A DNA stretch of 64,000 bases from Protofrankia sp. CiT1 (GTDB lineage: Bacteria > Actinomycetota > Actinomycetes > Frankiales > Frankiaceae). The notes beneath the pieces were generated by a model, which saw only the letters and a program-made list of their open reading frames with translations, searched no databases and was not told where the DNA came from. The stretch's first letter is position 1, and each line of letters begins with the position of its first letter. A program made the position numbers and the translations under genes. The stretch covers positions 1 through 64,000 of the forward strand of contig NZ_CAKJTL010000050.1 of assembly GCF_917627385.1 (NCBI RefSeq), in the 5' to 3' direction. Below are positions 1 through 8,279 of this stretch, in pieces.

Positions 1-19
1 CCTGCCGTACGGTCGGGCG

Positions 20-1108
20 ATGAACGTGCCCGCCCCGCCACCCTCCTTGGACGCCATCCGCCGGGCACCCAAGGTGCTGCTGCATGACCATCTCGACGGC
101 GGGCTCCGTCCCGCGACCATCGTCGAGCTCGCCGACGCGGCCGGTTACGGCGCACTGCCGACCCTGGCGGTGGACAAGCTCGCGACCTGGTTTCGTGGCG
201 GCGCCCACAGCGGATCACTCGTGCGCTATCTGGAGACGTTCAGCCATACCGTCGGGGTCATGCAGACCGCGGACGCGCTCGCTCGGGTGGCTCGTGAGTG
301 CGCCGAAGACCTCGCCGCCGACGGCGTCGTCTACGCTGAGATCCGGTTTGCTCCGGAGCTGCACGTCGAGCGTGGGCTTGCGCTCGACGCGGTGATCGAG
401 GCGGTCCTGGACGGCCTGCGCGCCGGCTCGGAGGGGACCGGGCTGACGATCCGCGCGCTGGTCACCGCCATGCGCCACGCGGCGCGATCGCTGGAGATCG
501 CTGAAGCCGCGGTCCGATGGCGGGACCGGGGCGTCGTCGGTTTCGACATCGCCGGCGCGGAGGCCGGCTTCCCGCCCACCCGCCATCTGGATGCCTTCCA
601 GTACATGCAGCGGGCGAACGGGCACTACACGATCCACGCCGGTGAGGCGTTCGGGCTGCCCTCGATCTGGGAGGCGCTGCAGTGGTGCAACGCCGACCGC
701 CTCGGTCACGGTGTTCGGATCATGGACGATATCACCGTCAAGCCGGATGGCGACATAGCCCTCGGACGGCTTGCCAACTACGTCCGTGACGTCCGGGTGC
801 CGCTGGAGATGTGCCCTACGTCCAATGTCGACACGGGAGCGTGCGCGAGTATCGCCGAGCACCCCATCGGTCTGCTGCGCAGGCTCCACTTCCGGGTGAC
901 GGTCAACACCGACAACCGGTTGATGAGCGGGGTGACGCTGTCGAGCGAGTTCGCCAGGCTGGTCGACACCTTCGGCTACGGCTGGCCGGACCTGTCATGG
1001 CTGACGGTCAACGCGATGAAATCGGCCTTCATCCCCTTTGATCAGCGTCTCGCCATCATCAACAATGTGATCAAGCCCGGCTTCGAGCGGTTGTGCTCCG
1101 GTGGGTAG
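20..1108 (+). CDS. add: Adenosine deaminase
   Basis: Hydrolytic deamination of adenosine or deoxyadenosine to inosine in cytosolic purine salvage. The 362-residue length fits bacterial Add. Metal-binding HDHLDG lies at residues 22-27 (H22 and H24), HAGE at 206-209 supplies the third metal histidine and the catalytic glutamate, and NTDNRLMS near 296-303 replaces the usual DD pair with DN, a variant I know from actinobacterial members. ATG at 20 is the first in-frame start; the upstream gene, if any, lies outside the window. The stop overlaps the tag start by 8 bp, so the two are probably co-transcribed. upp and purine nucleoside phosphorylase follow nearby, forming a nucleoside-salvage neighbourhood. 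Confidence 0.95.
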   Translation: MNVPAPPPSLDAIRRAPKVLLHDHLDGGLRPATIVELADAAGYGALPTLAVDKLATWFRGGAHSGSLVRYLETFSHTVGVMQTADALARVARECAEDLAADGVVYAEIRFAPELHVERGLALDAVIEAVLDGLRAGSEGTGLTIRALVTAMRHAARSLEIAEAAVRWRDRGVVGFDIAGAEAGFPPTRHLDAFQYMQRANGHYTIHAGEAFGLPSIWEALQWCNADRLGHGVRIMDDITVKPDGDIALGRLANYVRDVRVPLEMCPTSNVDTGACASIAEHPIGLLRRLHFRVTVNTDNRLMSGVTLSSEFARLVDTFGYGWPDLSWLTVNAMKSAFIPFDQRLAIINNVIKPGFERLCSGG

Positions 1109-1742
1109 CCGATCGGCTGATGCCGGTGCTGTGCCGGCCACAGCCGCTGCCACAGCCGCTGGGCGCCGCGGCCGTGTGCTTACCGGTGTCGCGGCCGGGC
1201 CGGACGGCTGTCCGCGCTGCCCCTGGGCGCTGTCCACGCCCGAGTACATCGCCTACCATGACGAGGAATGGGGGAAACCGGTCCACGACACCGTCGGTCT
1301 CTTTGAGCGCCTCAGCCTCGAAGCATTCCAGTCGGGCCTTTCCTGGCTGACCGTCCTGCGCAGGCGGGAGGCTTTCCGCAGGGCGTTCGCGGGATTTGAC
1401 CCGGCGGTTGTCGCCGCTTTCGGCCCGGCCGATGTCGAACGGCTGGCGGGGGACACAGGAATCATCCGCAACCGACGGAAGATTCTCGCGACGATTGCCA
1501 ATGCCAACGCGGTCCTGGCGTTGGGCATGCCATTAGGTGAACTGGTCTGGTCATTTCGTCCCGCGGTCGCGGCGGTACCGGTGGTGATCGCCGATCTGCC
1601 CACGTCCACGCCCGAGTCGGTAGCGCTGGCCAAGGCGCTGAAAGCCCGTGGCATCACCTTTGTCGGCCCGACGACAGGCTATGCCCTGATGCAGGCGTGT
1701 GGCCTGGTTAACGATCATCTTGCTGCCTGCGTGAACAGGTAG
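1101..1742 (+). CDS. tag: DNA-3-methyladenine glycosylase I
   Basis: Base-excision repair glycosylase that removes 3-methyladenine from alkylated DNA. The family signature is clear: CPRCPWA near residue 38 supplies the N-terminal zinc cysteine, YHDEEWG follows, then [15 protein letters not shown] and a HhH-like core. C-terminal [21 protein letters not shown] carries the remaining zinc ligands in its second half. The protein is 213 residues with an Ala/Arg-rich N-terminal extension of about 35 residues, so the true start could lie slightly downstream. I chose GTG at 1101 because it overlaps the end of add by 8 bp, the usual arrangement for translational coupling. It has no obvious functional link to the salvage genes beside it. 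Confidence 0.93.
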   Translation: MGSRSADAGAVPATAAATAAGRRGRVLTGVAAGPDGCPRCPWALSTPEYIAYHDEEWGKPVHDTVGLFERLSLEAFQSGLSWLTVLRRREAFRRAFAGFDPAVVAAFGPADVERLAGDTGIIRNRRKILATIANANAVLALGMPLGELVWSFRPAVAAVPVVIADLPTSTPESVALAKALKARGITFVGPTTGYALMQACGLVNDHLAACVNR

Positions 1743-1862
1743 CGGACAGGCTGCTCCGGCGCTGGTACCAGCTGGGCCCGCGGACGTGGACCCGGATCAG
1801 GCCGGTTTCCGCTCGATCGTGTACCGCTGGCGGCTCAGTCCGTTCCGCTACCATAGCCGATC

Positions 1863-2390
1863 ATGTCGGACGTAGCGGTACTTGCGATTGTCAGCGTTGT
1901 CGTCACCGGCATAGGCGCTCCGGGAATCATGGCGTTGGCGGGCCGGCTGGAGTCGCGGCGGTCGCATCGGCTCGCCATCGGAAAGGAATGCCGTGACACA
2001 CTCGATTTCGCGGCTGAGCAGTTGACGAGATCCCAGCGGACCACCACGTATTGTATCAGCCTGTGGTCCCGGGGAATTATGGATAACGACGATGAGGCAA
2101 GGGACTATCTTCGGTGCCGCAATGAGGCGAACGAGGCGGCCCGCACGGCCTATGGACGGCTGTGCGTCAGGTTCGGCCCGGCCTCGGCCGTCGCGCGGCA
2201 CTTTGACGAGGCCATCGAGAGTATGCAGCGGCTGACAGACGTGCTGCGAGGCTATCGGGCCGGCGACACCTACGACGCCTGGGTGACCCAGGCCAGCACG
2301 GAGTCGGCGGAGCTGACCGCGGCGAACGAGAAGTTTCTCAGCGTGGCCAACAAGGCGATGTCAACCCGCAGACGCGGCCAGGGCACCTGA
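1863..2390 (+). CDS. Hypothetical protein with one N-terminal membrane helix
   Basis: A 175-residue protein I do not recognise. Residues 4-27 form a hydrophobic segment (VAVLAIVSVVVTGIGAPGIM) that is probably a single membrane anchor. The rest is charged, helical and cytoplasmic in character, with DTLDFAAEQL and ARHFDEAIESMQRL typical of amphipathic helices. This layout is common for small actinobacterial anchored proteins of unknown role. The ATG at 1863 is the only early start. The tail ends in a basic RRRGQG stretch, and the DNA just after the stop repeats short motifs of the form cacctga. No operon partner is evident; it stands between tag and a decayed deoC. Confidence 0.6.
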   Translation: MSDVAVLAIVSVVVTGIGAPGIMALAGRLESRRSHRLAIGKECRDTLDFAAEQLTRSQRTTTYCISLWSRGIMDNDDEARDYLRCRNEANEAARTAYGRLCVRFGPASAVARHFDEAIESMQRLTDVLRGYRAGDTYDAWVTQASTESAELTAANEKFLSVANKAMSTRRRGQGT

Positions 2391-2453
2391 AAAACTCGGC
2401 CAGGACACCTGAAAGCCGGGCTGGACACCTGACGGGCTGGGTCACGCGGGCGG

Positions 2454-2487
2454 CGGCTATTCGGAGACGGCGGCTATTCGGAGACGG
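2454..2487. repeat. Perfect 17-bp tandem duplication at the deoC remnant tail
   Basis: cggctattcggagacgg occurs twice in a row (2454-2470 and 2471-2487). On the minus strand it contains the last codons and the stop of the deoC remnant, so the terminal part of that gene was duplicated by slippage or repair. Confidence 0.9.
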
Positions 2488-2590
2488 CGGCGAGAACGTC
2501 CCGGGTGGCGGACATGCCGAGCCTGGTGGCGCCGGCCTCGACGAGCGCGAGTCCCTGGTCAGCGGTGCGGATGCCGCCGCTTGCCTTGAT
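2474..2590 (-). pseudogene. deoC: 3'-terminal remnant of deoxyribose-phosphate aldolase
   Basis: Read from 2590 down to the stop at 2476-2474, the minus strand encodes about 38 residues beginning [17 protein letters not shown] and ending [16 protein letters not shown]. The KASGGIRT loop, with the lysine and the phosphate-binding glycine turn, and the C-terminal helix are diagnostic of class I DeoC. Immediately upstream the frame becomes an unrelated repetitive DPADPADP stretch and then meets a stop, so the catalytic barrel is gone and no start exists. The remainder was probably deleted when the upp region was joined. DeoC would have catabolised deoxyribose 5-phosphate produced through the phosphorylase encoded next door, so the loss breaks that route unless another copy exists. 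Confidence 0.85.
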
Positions 2591-2736
2591 GCGGCAGCAG
2601 GGAACCAGGCGTGGATCCGCCGGATCCGCGGGATCCGGCTGGCCGGCTCGCTCCGGAGGGGATGCTGGTCATGCGTTCCATCATTGCGGGCGGATGCGAG
2701 CGGGGGCCATAGCACTGTGCGGGAGGTGAACGGATC

Positions 2737-3360
2737 GTGCGGGTCGACGTTGTCGAACATCCACTGGTGACGGCGCGGTTGACGGTGTTGCGTGACAGGA
2801 GCACCGAACCGCCGGTGTTCCGGGCGGCGCTGCGGGAACTCGCAACGATGTTGATCTACGAGGCCGCCCGGGAGCTGATGACCGTCGGGTACACGGTTGC
2901 CACCCCGCTCGCCTCCACCGGCGGTGGCACGCTTGCCACGGCGCCGATCGTCATACCGGTGCTGCGGGCGGGTCTGGGCATGCTGGAGGCCGCGCTCGGC
3001 CTGCTGCCCGAGGCGCAGACGGGGTTCATCGGTCTCGCCCGGGACGAGAAGACCTTCCAGCCGCATGCCTACCTGGAGTCGCTGCCGGAGAACCTGGCCG
3101 GATACCCGGTGCTGTTGCTGGACCCCATGCTCGCCACTGGCGGGTCAGCGCTGCACTGCCTGCGGCTGTTGGCCGACCGCGGCGCCACCGGCATGATTCT
3201 CGTCTGCGCGCTGGTGGCTCCCGAGGGCCTTGCCGCGCTGGACGCGAGCGGTCTCGACGCGCGGGTGGTGACCGCGAGCATCGATGAGCGGCTAAACGAC
3301 GACGCCTTCATCGTCCCCGGTCTCGGGGACGCTGGTGATCGTCAGTTCGGTGCGGTCTGA
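2737..3360 (+). CDS. upp: Uracil phosphoribosyltransferase
   Basis: Makes UMP from uracil and PRPP in pyrimidine salvage. The 207-residue length and full-length pattern fit Upp: HPLVTARLTVLRD at the N terminus, IPVLRAGLGMLEA in the core, GFIGLARDE, and the PRPP-binding loop LLLDPMLATGGSA. The C-terminal uracil-binding region carries GLGDAGDRQFGA in place of the usual YIVPGLGDAGDRxFGT. GTG at 2737 is supported by a gggaggtg ribosome-binding sequence 7-14 bases upstream. It starts beside the deoC remnant and faces the purine nucleoside phosphorylase gene tail to tail. The assignment is secure. Confidence 0.95.
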   Translation: MRVDVVEHPLVTARLTVLRDRSTEPPVFRAALRELATMLIYEAARELMTVGYTVATPLASTGGGTLATAPIVIPVLRAGLGMLEAALGLLPEAQTGFIGLARDEKTFQPHAYLESLPENLAGYPVLLLDPMLATGGSALHCLRLLADRGATGMILVCALVAPEGLAALDASGLDARVVTASIDERLNDDAFIVPGLGDAGDRQFGAV

Positions 3361-3477
3361 TCGGTATTCCGGCGAGGTCTGACCGGCATGGTGCGCATTG
3401 GCCGATATCAGCGGTGGCGTACAGGCCGAACCGGCGGACGAGCTCGTCGAGCCGGCCGAGCACGGTCGCCGGGCCGT

Positions 3478-4302
3478 TCAGAGCCTCGTGATGACCGCCG
3501 CGAGCAGGGAACCCACCCGCTCGGCGGCGGCGGTGCCGGCGGCCAGCACATCAAGATGGCTGAGCGGCCCGCCGGTCATCCCCGCGGCGAGGTTGGTCAC
3601 CAGGGACAGCGCCAGCACATCGGCGCCCTCAGCCCGTGCCGCGATCGTTTCGTGGACGGTCGACATGCCGACCAGGTCCGCGCCGAGCGTCCGTAGCATC
3701 CGGATCTCGGCCGGGGTCTCGAAATGCGGGCCGGGCAACCCGGCATACACCCCTTCGGTGAGCGTGGGGTCGACGGTACGGGCCAGGTCGCGCAAGTGCG
3801 GAGCGTAGGCGTCGGTGAGATCGACGAACCGGGGGCCAACCAGGGGGCTGCGTCCGGTGAGGTTGATGTGGTCGGCGATCAGTACGGGCTGGCCGACGCT
3901 GTAGTCCTCCCGGAGCCCGCCCGAGGCGTTTGTGAGCACGATCGTGCTCACGCCGGCCGCGCAGGCCGTCCGGACGCCATGGGTGGTTACGGACATGCCG
4001 TGGCCCTCGTAGGCGTGGATCCGCCCCAGGAAAAGCAGCAGGTGACGTCCGCCGAGGGTGACCGAACGGACCCGGCCACTGTGGCCGGGGGCCCGTGGCG
4101 GCGGGAAGCCACCGAGCTCGGTGACAGCTGTCTCGCCGGTCACGGTTCCGGCCGCGGCCAGCACGTCTGCCGCGGGCAGCCACCCGGAGCCGAGAACCAC
4201 GGCGACGTCATGACGCTTGATTCCAGTGATCTCCGCCAGGCGCGCGGCCGCGGCCGCGGCATCGGGCGGCCGTGTGTTCGGCACGGGGATGGTGGGGCAC
4301 AT
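3478..4302 (-). CDS. punA: Purine nucleoside phosphorylase (trimeric PNP family)
   Basis: Phosphorolysis of inosine, guanosine and deoxy forms to the base and (deoxy)ribose 1-phosphate. Family marks: VVLGSGW phosphate loop, [26 protein letters not shown], and the purine-binding [13 protein letters not shown] with VGMSTVHE. From the ATG at 4302 (MCPTIPVP) the protein is 274 residues, the normal size. A longer frame to 4368 adds 22 residues from AT-rich intergenic DNA and is unlikely. It converges on upp, and an AT-rich promoter-like region separates it from the divergent mutase gene. With add and upp it forms a nucleoside-salvage set; deoC, a natural partner, is decayed. Confidence 0.92.
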   Translation of the reverse strand: MCPTIPVPNTRPPDAAAAAARLAEITGIKRHDVAVVLGSGWLPAADVLAAAGTVTGETAVTELGGFPPPRAPGHSGRVRSVTLGGRHLLLFLGRIHAYEGHGMSVTTHGVRTACAAGVSTIVLTNASGGLREDYSVGQPVLIADHINLTGRSPLVGPRFVDLTDAYAPHLRDLARTVDPTLTEGVYAGLPGPHFETPAEIRMLRTLGADLVGMSTVHETIAARAEGADVLALSLVTNLAAGMTGGPLSHLDVLAAGTAAAERVGSLLAAVITRL

Positions 4303-4535
4303 ACGCCGACTGTAGTCGTTGCGTATCGTCATGAAGAACTTTGAAAAATGTTTTTTGTCCGCTTTCATATGTATGTGGTACTAATAGTCTGATTCATTGC
4401 TATGAACGCTGTTCGCTATGATTTGCCGTGCTGAGTGAGGTGCCGCTCGGTGGGCTGATCGGTGTGCCGTGGGAGCGGCGCGCGTGGCGGCCGTGGGGCG
4501 CGCGCCTGGGGGCCGGCTTTCCATACCATCTGGCC
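4303..4535. promoter_or_regulatory. Divergent intergenic region, AT-rich by local standards
   Basis: The interval between the divergent phosphorylase and mutase genes holds a stretch at about 4310-4425 rich in A and T (for example gaaaaatgttttttg), in strong contrast to the flanking genes. It probably carries both promoters. No operator palindrome stands out. The mutase frame stays open upstream of 4536 to 4428, but those codons look non-coding. Confidence 0.5.
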
Positions 4536-6116
4536 ATGAGCGAGCGTCTGTCGGAGTCCGGTCAACCGATCAAGCCGGTATACGGCGCGTCTGATTTTTC
4601 TGGGGATCTACCGGCGCGTCTCGGCGCCCCCGGTGAGTACCCGTTCACGCGGGGTGTCTACCCGACCATGTATACCGGCAAGCCGTGGACGATGCGGCAG
4701 TATGCGGGCTTCGGCACCGCCAGGGAATCCAACGAGCGCTACCACTCGCTTGTCGCCGCCGGCACCGGCGGGCTTTCCGTCGCCTTCGATCTGCCCACCC
4801 AGATGGGCTTCGACTCCGACGAGCCGATCGCGCATGGCGAGGTCGGGAAGGTCGGTGTGGCGATCGACTCGATCGAGGACATGCGGGTGCTCTTCGCCGG
4901 TATCCCGCTGGACAAGGTCTCCACGTCCATGACGATCAACGCGCCCGCGTCGGTACTGCTGCTGCTGTACCAGCTCGTCGCCGAGGAGCAGGGCGTCCCC
5001 GGTTCGAAGATTACCGGGACAATCCAGAATGACGTCCTCAAGGAATACATAGCGCGCGGCACCTACATCTATCCGCCGGCACCGTCGTTGCGGCTGGTGT
5101 CGGATACCTTTGCCTACTGCCGCAACGAGATTCCCAAATGGAACACGATCTCGATTTCCGGTTACCACATGGCCGAGGCCGGGGCGACCCCCGCGCAGGA
5201 GATCGCGTTCACCCTCGCCGACGGCATCGCCTACGTCCGGGCGGCGATCGAGGCCGGGCTTGCGGTCGACGAGTTCGCCCCGCGGCTGTCGTTCTTCTTC
5301 GTCTCCCGCACGACCCTGCTGGAAGAGGTGGCGAAGTTCCGCGCCGCCCGGCGCATCTGGGCGGACGTGATGAAGAACACCTTCGGCGCGACCAGCCCCA
5401 AGTCGATGATGTTGCGGTTCCACACCCAGACCGCTGGCGTCCAGCTCACCGCGCAGCAGCCCGAGGTCAACCTCGTCCGGGTCGCGGTGCAGGGCCTCGC
5501 GGCCGTACTGGGCGGTACCCAGAGCCTGCACACGAACTCCTACGACGAGGCCATCGCCCTGCCCACGGTCAAGGCCGCGACGCTGGCGCTGCGCACCCAG
5601 CAGGTCCTCGCCTATGAGACGGACATCACCGCTACGGTCGACCCGTTCGCCGGCTCCTACGCGGTCGAGGCGCTGACCGACGAGGTCGAGAACGCCGCCC
5701 GTGAACTGATGGAGCAGGTCGAAAAGCGCGGGGGAGCGGTCGCCGCGATCGAGCAGGGCTACCAGAAGAGCGAGATCGAGAACTCCGCGTACGCGGTCAT
5801 GAAGGGCATCGAGGACGGCTCCCGCACCGTGGTCGGCGTCAACCGGTTCCGTGCCGAGCAGGAAGAACACTACGAGCCGCTGCGGGTGGATCCGGCGATC
5901 GAGGCAGACCAGTCCGCCCGGCTGGCCAGACTGCGTGCCGACCGCGACAACGCTGAGGTGACGCGCTGTCTGGACGCGCTGAAAGCCGCCGCGCAGGGGA
6001 CGGAAAACGTCCTTTACCCGCTCAAGGAGGCCCTGCGCGCTCGCGCCACCGTCGGAGAGGCCTGCCACGCCCTGCGGGCGGTCTGGGGGGTGTACCGCCC
6101 CGCCGACGCCTTCTAG
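4536..6116 (+). CDS. Methylmalonyl-CoA mutase large subunit, catalytic barrel only
   Basis: Adenosylcobalamin-dependent acyl-CoA carbon-skeleton rearrangement, linking propionyl-CoA to succinyl-CoA. From ATG 4536 (MSERLSES) it is 526 residues: the substrate-binding TIM barrel with [32 protein letters not shown], and [21 protein letters not shown]. The cobalamin-binding DxHxxG domain is absent, as in split-subunit enzymes, so a small B12-binding partner must be encoded elsewhere. By alignment from memory, the tyrosine in PTMY and the arginine in EYIAR match Tyr89 and Arg207 of methylmalonyl-CoA mutase; isobutyryl-CoA mutase has Phe and Gln there. That favours methylmalonyl-CoA. Upstream in-frame codons from 4428 look non-coding. 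The acyl-CoA carboxylase genes at 18.8-22.8 kb could supply its substrate. Confidence 0.88.
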   Translation: MSERLSESGQPIKPVYGASDFSGDLPARLGAPGEYPFTRGVYPTMYTGKPWTMRQYAGFGTARESNERYHSLVAAGTGGLSVAFDLPTQMGFDSDEPIAHGEVGKVGVAIDSIEDMRVLFAGIPLDKVSTSMTINAPASVLLLLYQLVAEEQGVPGSKITGTIQNDVLKEYIARGTYIYPPAPSLRLVSDTFAYCRNEIPKWNTISISGYHMAEAGATPAQEIAFTLADGIAYVRAAIEAGLAVDEFAPRLSFFFVSRTTLLEEVAKFRAARRIWADVMKNTFGATSPKSMMLRFHTQTAGVQLTAQQPEVNLVRVAVQGLAAVLGGTQSLHTNSYDEAIALPTVKAATLALRTQQVLAYETDITATVDPFAGSYAVEALTDEVENAARELMEQVEKRGGAVAAIEQGYQKSEIENSAYAVMKGIEDGSRTVVGVNRFRAEQEEHYEPLRVDPAIEADQSARLARLRADRDNAEVTRCLDALKAAAQGTENVLYPLKEALRARATVGEACHALRAVWGVYRPADAF

Positions 6117-6129
6117 CCCCGCCGGGCGC

Positions 6130-6213
6130 GGGGGAAACCCTGGCGGTGTTTCTCGTCGCCTTGCAGGCCCTCCGGGCATGCGGCGGCTCCTCGGCCTTGC
6201 CAGGTTTCCCCCC
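6130..6213. terminator. Hairpin-forming inverted repeat downstream of the mutase
   Basis: gggggaaaccctggc at 6130-6144 pairs, with one slipped base, with gccaggtttcccccc at 6199-6213, just past the mutase stop. A third copy of the left arm core, gggcgcgggggaaacc, appears near 6231-6246. There is no T-run, so this is a possible intrinsic terminator or decayed repeat. Confidence 0.45.
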
Positions 6214-6275
6214 GCATCCCGGCGGTTGTGGGCGCGGGGGAAACCCCGACGGCCGGGGGTCCGGGGCTCATCCCG

Positions 6276-6343
6276 GCGTCCTTGTGATACCTACAGGGCT
6301 GTTTGGTATCACAAGGACGCGCCAGTGGTAGGTAAGTATCACT
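6276..6343. repeat. 68-bp direct repeat, copy 1 (3' side of the Fic gene)
   Basis: Identical over 68 bp to 7542-7609. It contains a perfect 16-bp inverted repeat, gcgtccttgtgatacc and ggtatcacaaggacgc, around a 13-base loop, followed by ggtaggtaagtatcact. The Fic stop codon (6341-6339 on the minus strand) falls inside its last bases. Confidence 0.95.
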
Positions 6344-7520
6344 CGATCATCGTGGGCTGTGGGGACGAGGCCGGGCGACCATCGATCGCCTGGAGGATGC
6401 CGTTCGCGACGAACAGACGGTTGCGGGTACGGCCGGGCAGCTCCGTGAGGATTTCGGCTTCCACCAGTTTCGCGACGTTCAGGCTGGCGGAGCGGTGCGT
6501 CACGTCGAGGATGCGCCGAGCCCGGCTGACGGTCAGCGCCGGGATCTCGAACAGGGCGTCCACCAGTACCGCCAACAGCGCGGACGAGCGTGCGGTACCG
6601 ACCCGGGCGCGGTAGTCGTCCCGCAGAGCCTGCAGTGTGGCGGAACGCCATACCGCGTCCCGGGCCTGTTCGGCGACGCCCCGAAGGAAGAAGCCCACCC
6701 AGCCGGGCCAGTCTCCATGGGTGGAGACCCGCAGCAGGCGAGCATAGTACTCATCGCGCCGCGGTTCGATCCAGGCCGAGATGTCCAGCAGCGGGGTGTT
6801 CAGCAGCCCCCATTCGGCCAGCAGCAGGACGACGAGGAGCCTGCCGACGCGGCCGTTGCCGTCGAGAAACGGGTGGATCGCCTCGAACTGGTAGTGCGCG
6901 CAGGCAATTGTGATGAGCGGTGGCAGGCCGTCGTCGGCATGCAGATGTTTCTCGAACGCGTCCAGGCATTCCCACAACCGCTCGGGGGGCGGCGGGACGT
7001 AGGTTGCGTCGTCGAGGGTGCAACCGGGCGGCCCGATCCAGGTCTGACTTCGCCGAACGTCACCAGGAGTGGCGTAGTTGCCGTGGACGTCGCTCAGCAG
7101 GACGGCATGTGCCTCCCGTAGTAGCGACACGCTCAGGGGGAGCCGGCGGTTCGGGTCGAGGACGTGTTCGGCTGCTGCCACATAGTTGAACACCTCCCGG
7201 ACGTCGTTGTCCTCGTCGTGGGCTGGTCGGTCCGCCTCGAACAGGACCAGATCCGACACGGACGCCTGGGTGCCCTCGATCCGGCTGGACAGCACGGCTT
7301 CCCGGCGGATGAGGGCGCGGGCCAGCAGCCGTGGGTTCGGCAACGTCCGGCCGGCGCCGGCAAGTTCGCCCAGCGCGCGGTCGGCCTCGGAGAGCAGGCC
7401 GATCAGGGGCCGGTCGAAGGCGAGCGCGGGCGGCAACGGTGGTGGGAGGAAGGCGAGGTAGTCGCGTTCGGCCCGGACGATGTAGCCCGACTGCTCAGGA
7501 GCGAAGGAGCCGCGTCGCAC
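6339..7520 (-). CDS. Fic-family AMPylase-like protein with C-terminal winged helix
   Basis: Predicted to transfer AMP, or a related nucleotide group, to a target protein. The 393 residues contain an N-terminal Fic_N region, the active-site motif HPFLDGNGRVGR in the Fic core, and a C-terminal winged-helix segment (LTVSRARRILDVTHRSASLN). An SSRIEG sequence at about residues 78-83 matches the class II inhibitory motif (S/T)xxxE(G/N), so the enzyme probably carries its own autoinhibitory helix and needs no separate antitoxin. The winged helix suggests DNA binding or autoregulation. The gene lies exactly between two identical 68-bp repeats; copy 2 occupies the promoter position and copy 1 contains the stop codon. 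No toxin or antitoxin partner gene is visible. Confidence 0.9.
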   Translation of the reverse strand: MRRGSFAPEQSGYIVRAERDYLAFLPPPLPPALAFDRPLIGLLSEADRALGELAGAGRTLPNPRLLARALIRREAVLSSRIEGTQASVSDLVLFEADRPAHDEDNDVREVFNYVAAAEHVLDPNRRLPLSVSLLREAHAVLLSDVHGNYATPGDVRRSQTWIGPPGCTLDDATYVPPPPERLWECLDAFEKHLHADDGLPPLITIACAHYQFEAIHPFLDGNGRVGRLLVVLLLAEWGLLNTPLLDISAWIEPRRDEYYARLLRVSTHGDWPGWVGFFLRGVAEQARDAVWRSATLQALRDDYRARVGTARSSALLAVLVDALFEIPALTVSRARRILDVTHRSASLNVAKLVEAEILTELPGRTRNRLFVANGILQAIDGRPASSPQPTMIE

Positions 7521-7541
7521 TGGTACTCACCTACCGTCCCA

Positions 7542-7609
7542 GCGTCCTTGTGATACCTACAGGGCTGTTTGGTATCACAAGGACGCGCCAGTGGTAGGTA
7601 AGTATCACT
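7542..7609. repeat. 68-bp direct repeat, copy 2 (upstream of the Fic gene)
   Basis: Identical to 6276-6343 and 22 bp before the Fic start. Besides the internal 16-bp inverted repeat, the adjoining DNA at 7519-7536 holds a divergent version of the repeat's gtaggtaagtatcact end in the opposite orientation (gtaggtgagtaccagt on the minus strand). An operator for the Fic winged helix is possible. Confidence 0.95.
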
Positions 7610-7730
7610 GGCGCCGAGCTATGACCGGGCGGCCCCGCGCGGGACGCTCCGGTGCGCGGCATCGGGTCTCCGGGCGTGCGGAGAGCATGATTGCGCACCT
7701 TTCGACCGGTTCGGTGGGAGGCTGGCAGGC

Positions 7731-8129
7731 ATGCGTCTGAGACCGGTGCGGACGGTCGGGCCGCCGGCGGTTCCGCTGGAGCCGGGGGAGTTCACCGAGG
7801 TCGTGCTGCGCGGCCGGCTCACCGCCCCGTCCGGGCCGGGGGCGCTGACCGCGCGGGCCGAGCGGTTCATCGGCCACCGCCTGGGGACGTCCCGCTGGAT
7901 CCTGCTCACCACCCGGCGGTTGTTGGTTGTCGCGCCCTTCCCGGTCGAAGGCGACTACTTCGATGTCGCCTTCGACCGGCGGGTGCTCTCGGCGTCCCAG
8001 GGGCGTAAGCACGGAGAGCTGATCACGGTGGACCTGACGACCCCGGCCGGCCGGCAGGTGCTGCGGGTGCCGGCCAGCCTGCGCTCCGAGCTCTCCCGTT
8101 TCATCCGTGCCCTGCGCCGCCCTCGTTAG
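7731..8129 (+). CDS. Small PH-like domain protein of unknown function
   Basis: A 132-residue soluble protein with an alternating beta-strand pattern and one amphipathic C-terminal helix (ASLRSELSRFIRALRR). TSRWILLTTRRLLVVAPFP resembles the central strands of bacterial pleckstrin-homology or GRAM-like domains, in which a TxxRL turn is common. I cannot name a specific family. ATG at 7731 follows a weak purine-rich stretch. It precedes aspS in the same orientation with a gap of about 150 bp, so co-transcription is possible but not shown. Confidence 0.6.
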   Translation: MRLRPVRTVGPPAVPLEPGEFTEVVLRGRLTAPSGPGALTARAERFIGHRLGTSRWILLTTRRLLVVAPFPVEGDYFDVAFDRRVLSASQGRKHGELITVDLTTPAGRQVLRVPASLRSELSRFIRALRRPR

Positions 8130-8279
8130 GCCGGATCCGGATCGGGTGACGCCGGGCGCGCGGCAATATCCGATCGGTCACCGCGATCCCGGCCGGTAAG
8201 GTCGGTCGGGTCAGGCACGTCCCGCGATGTGGGGCGCGGGCCGAGGGAACGGGCCGAGGGAAGCGGGACGGACGGGTCG

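Noticed and set aside
4608-6179. 523-codon minus-strand ORF opposite the mutase
   Set aside because: A shadow frame: GC-rich codon bias leaves the antisense open, while the plus strand has an unmistakable mutase sequence.
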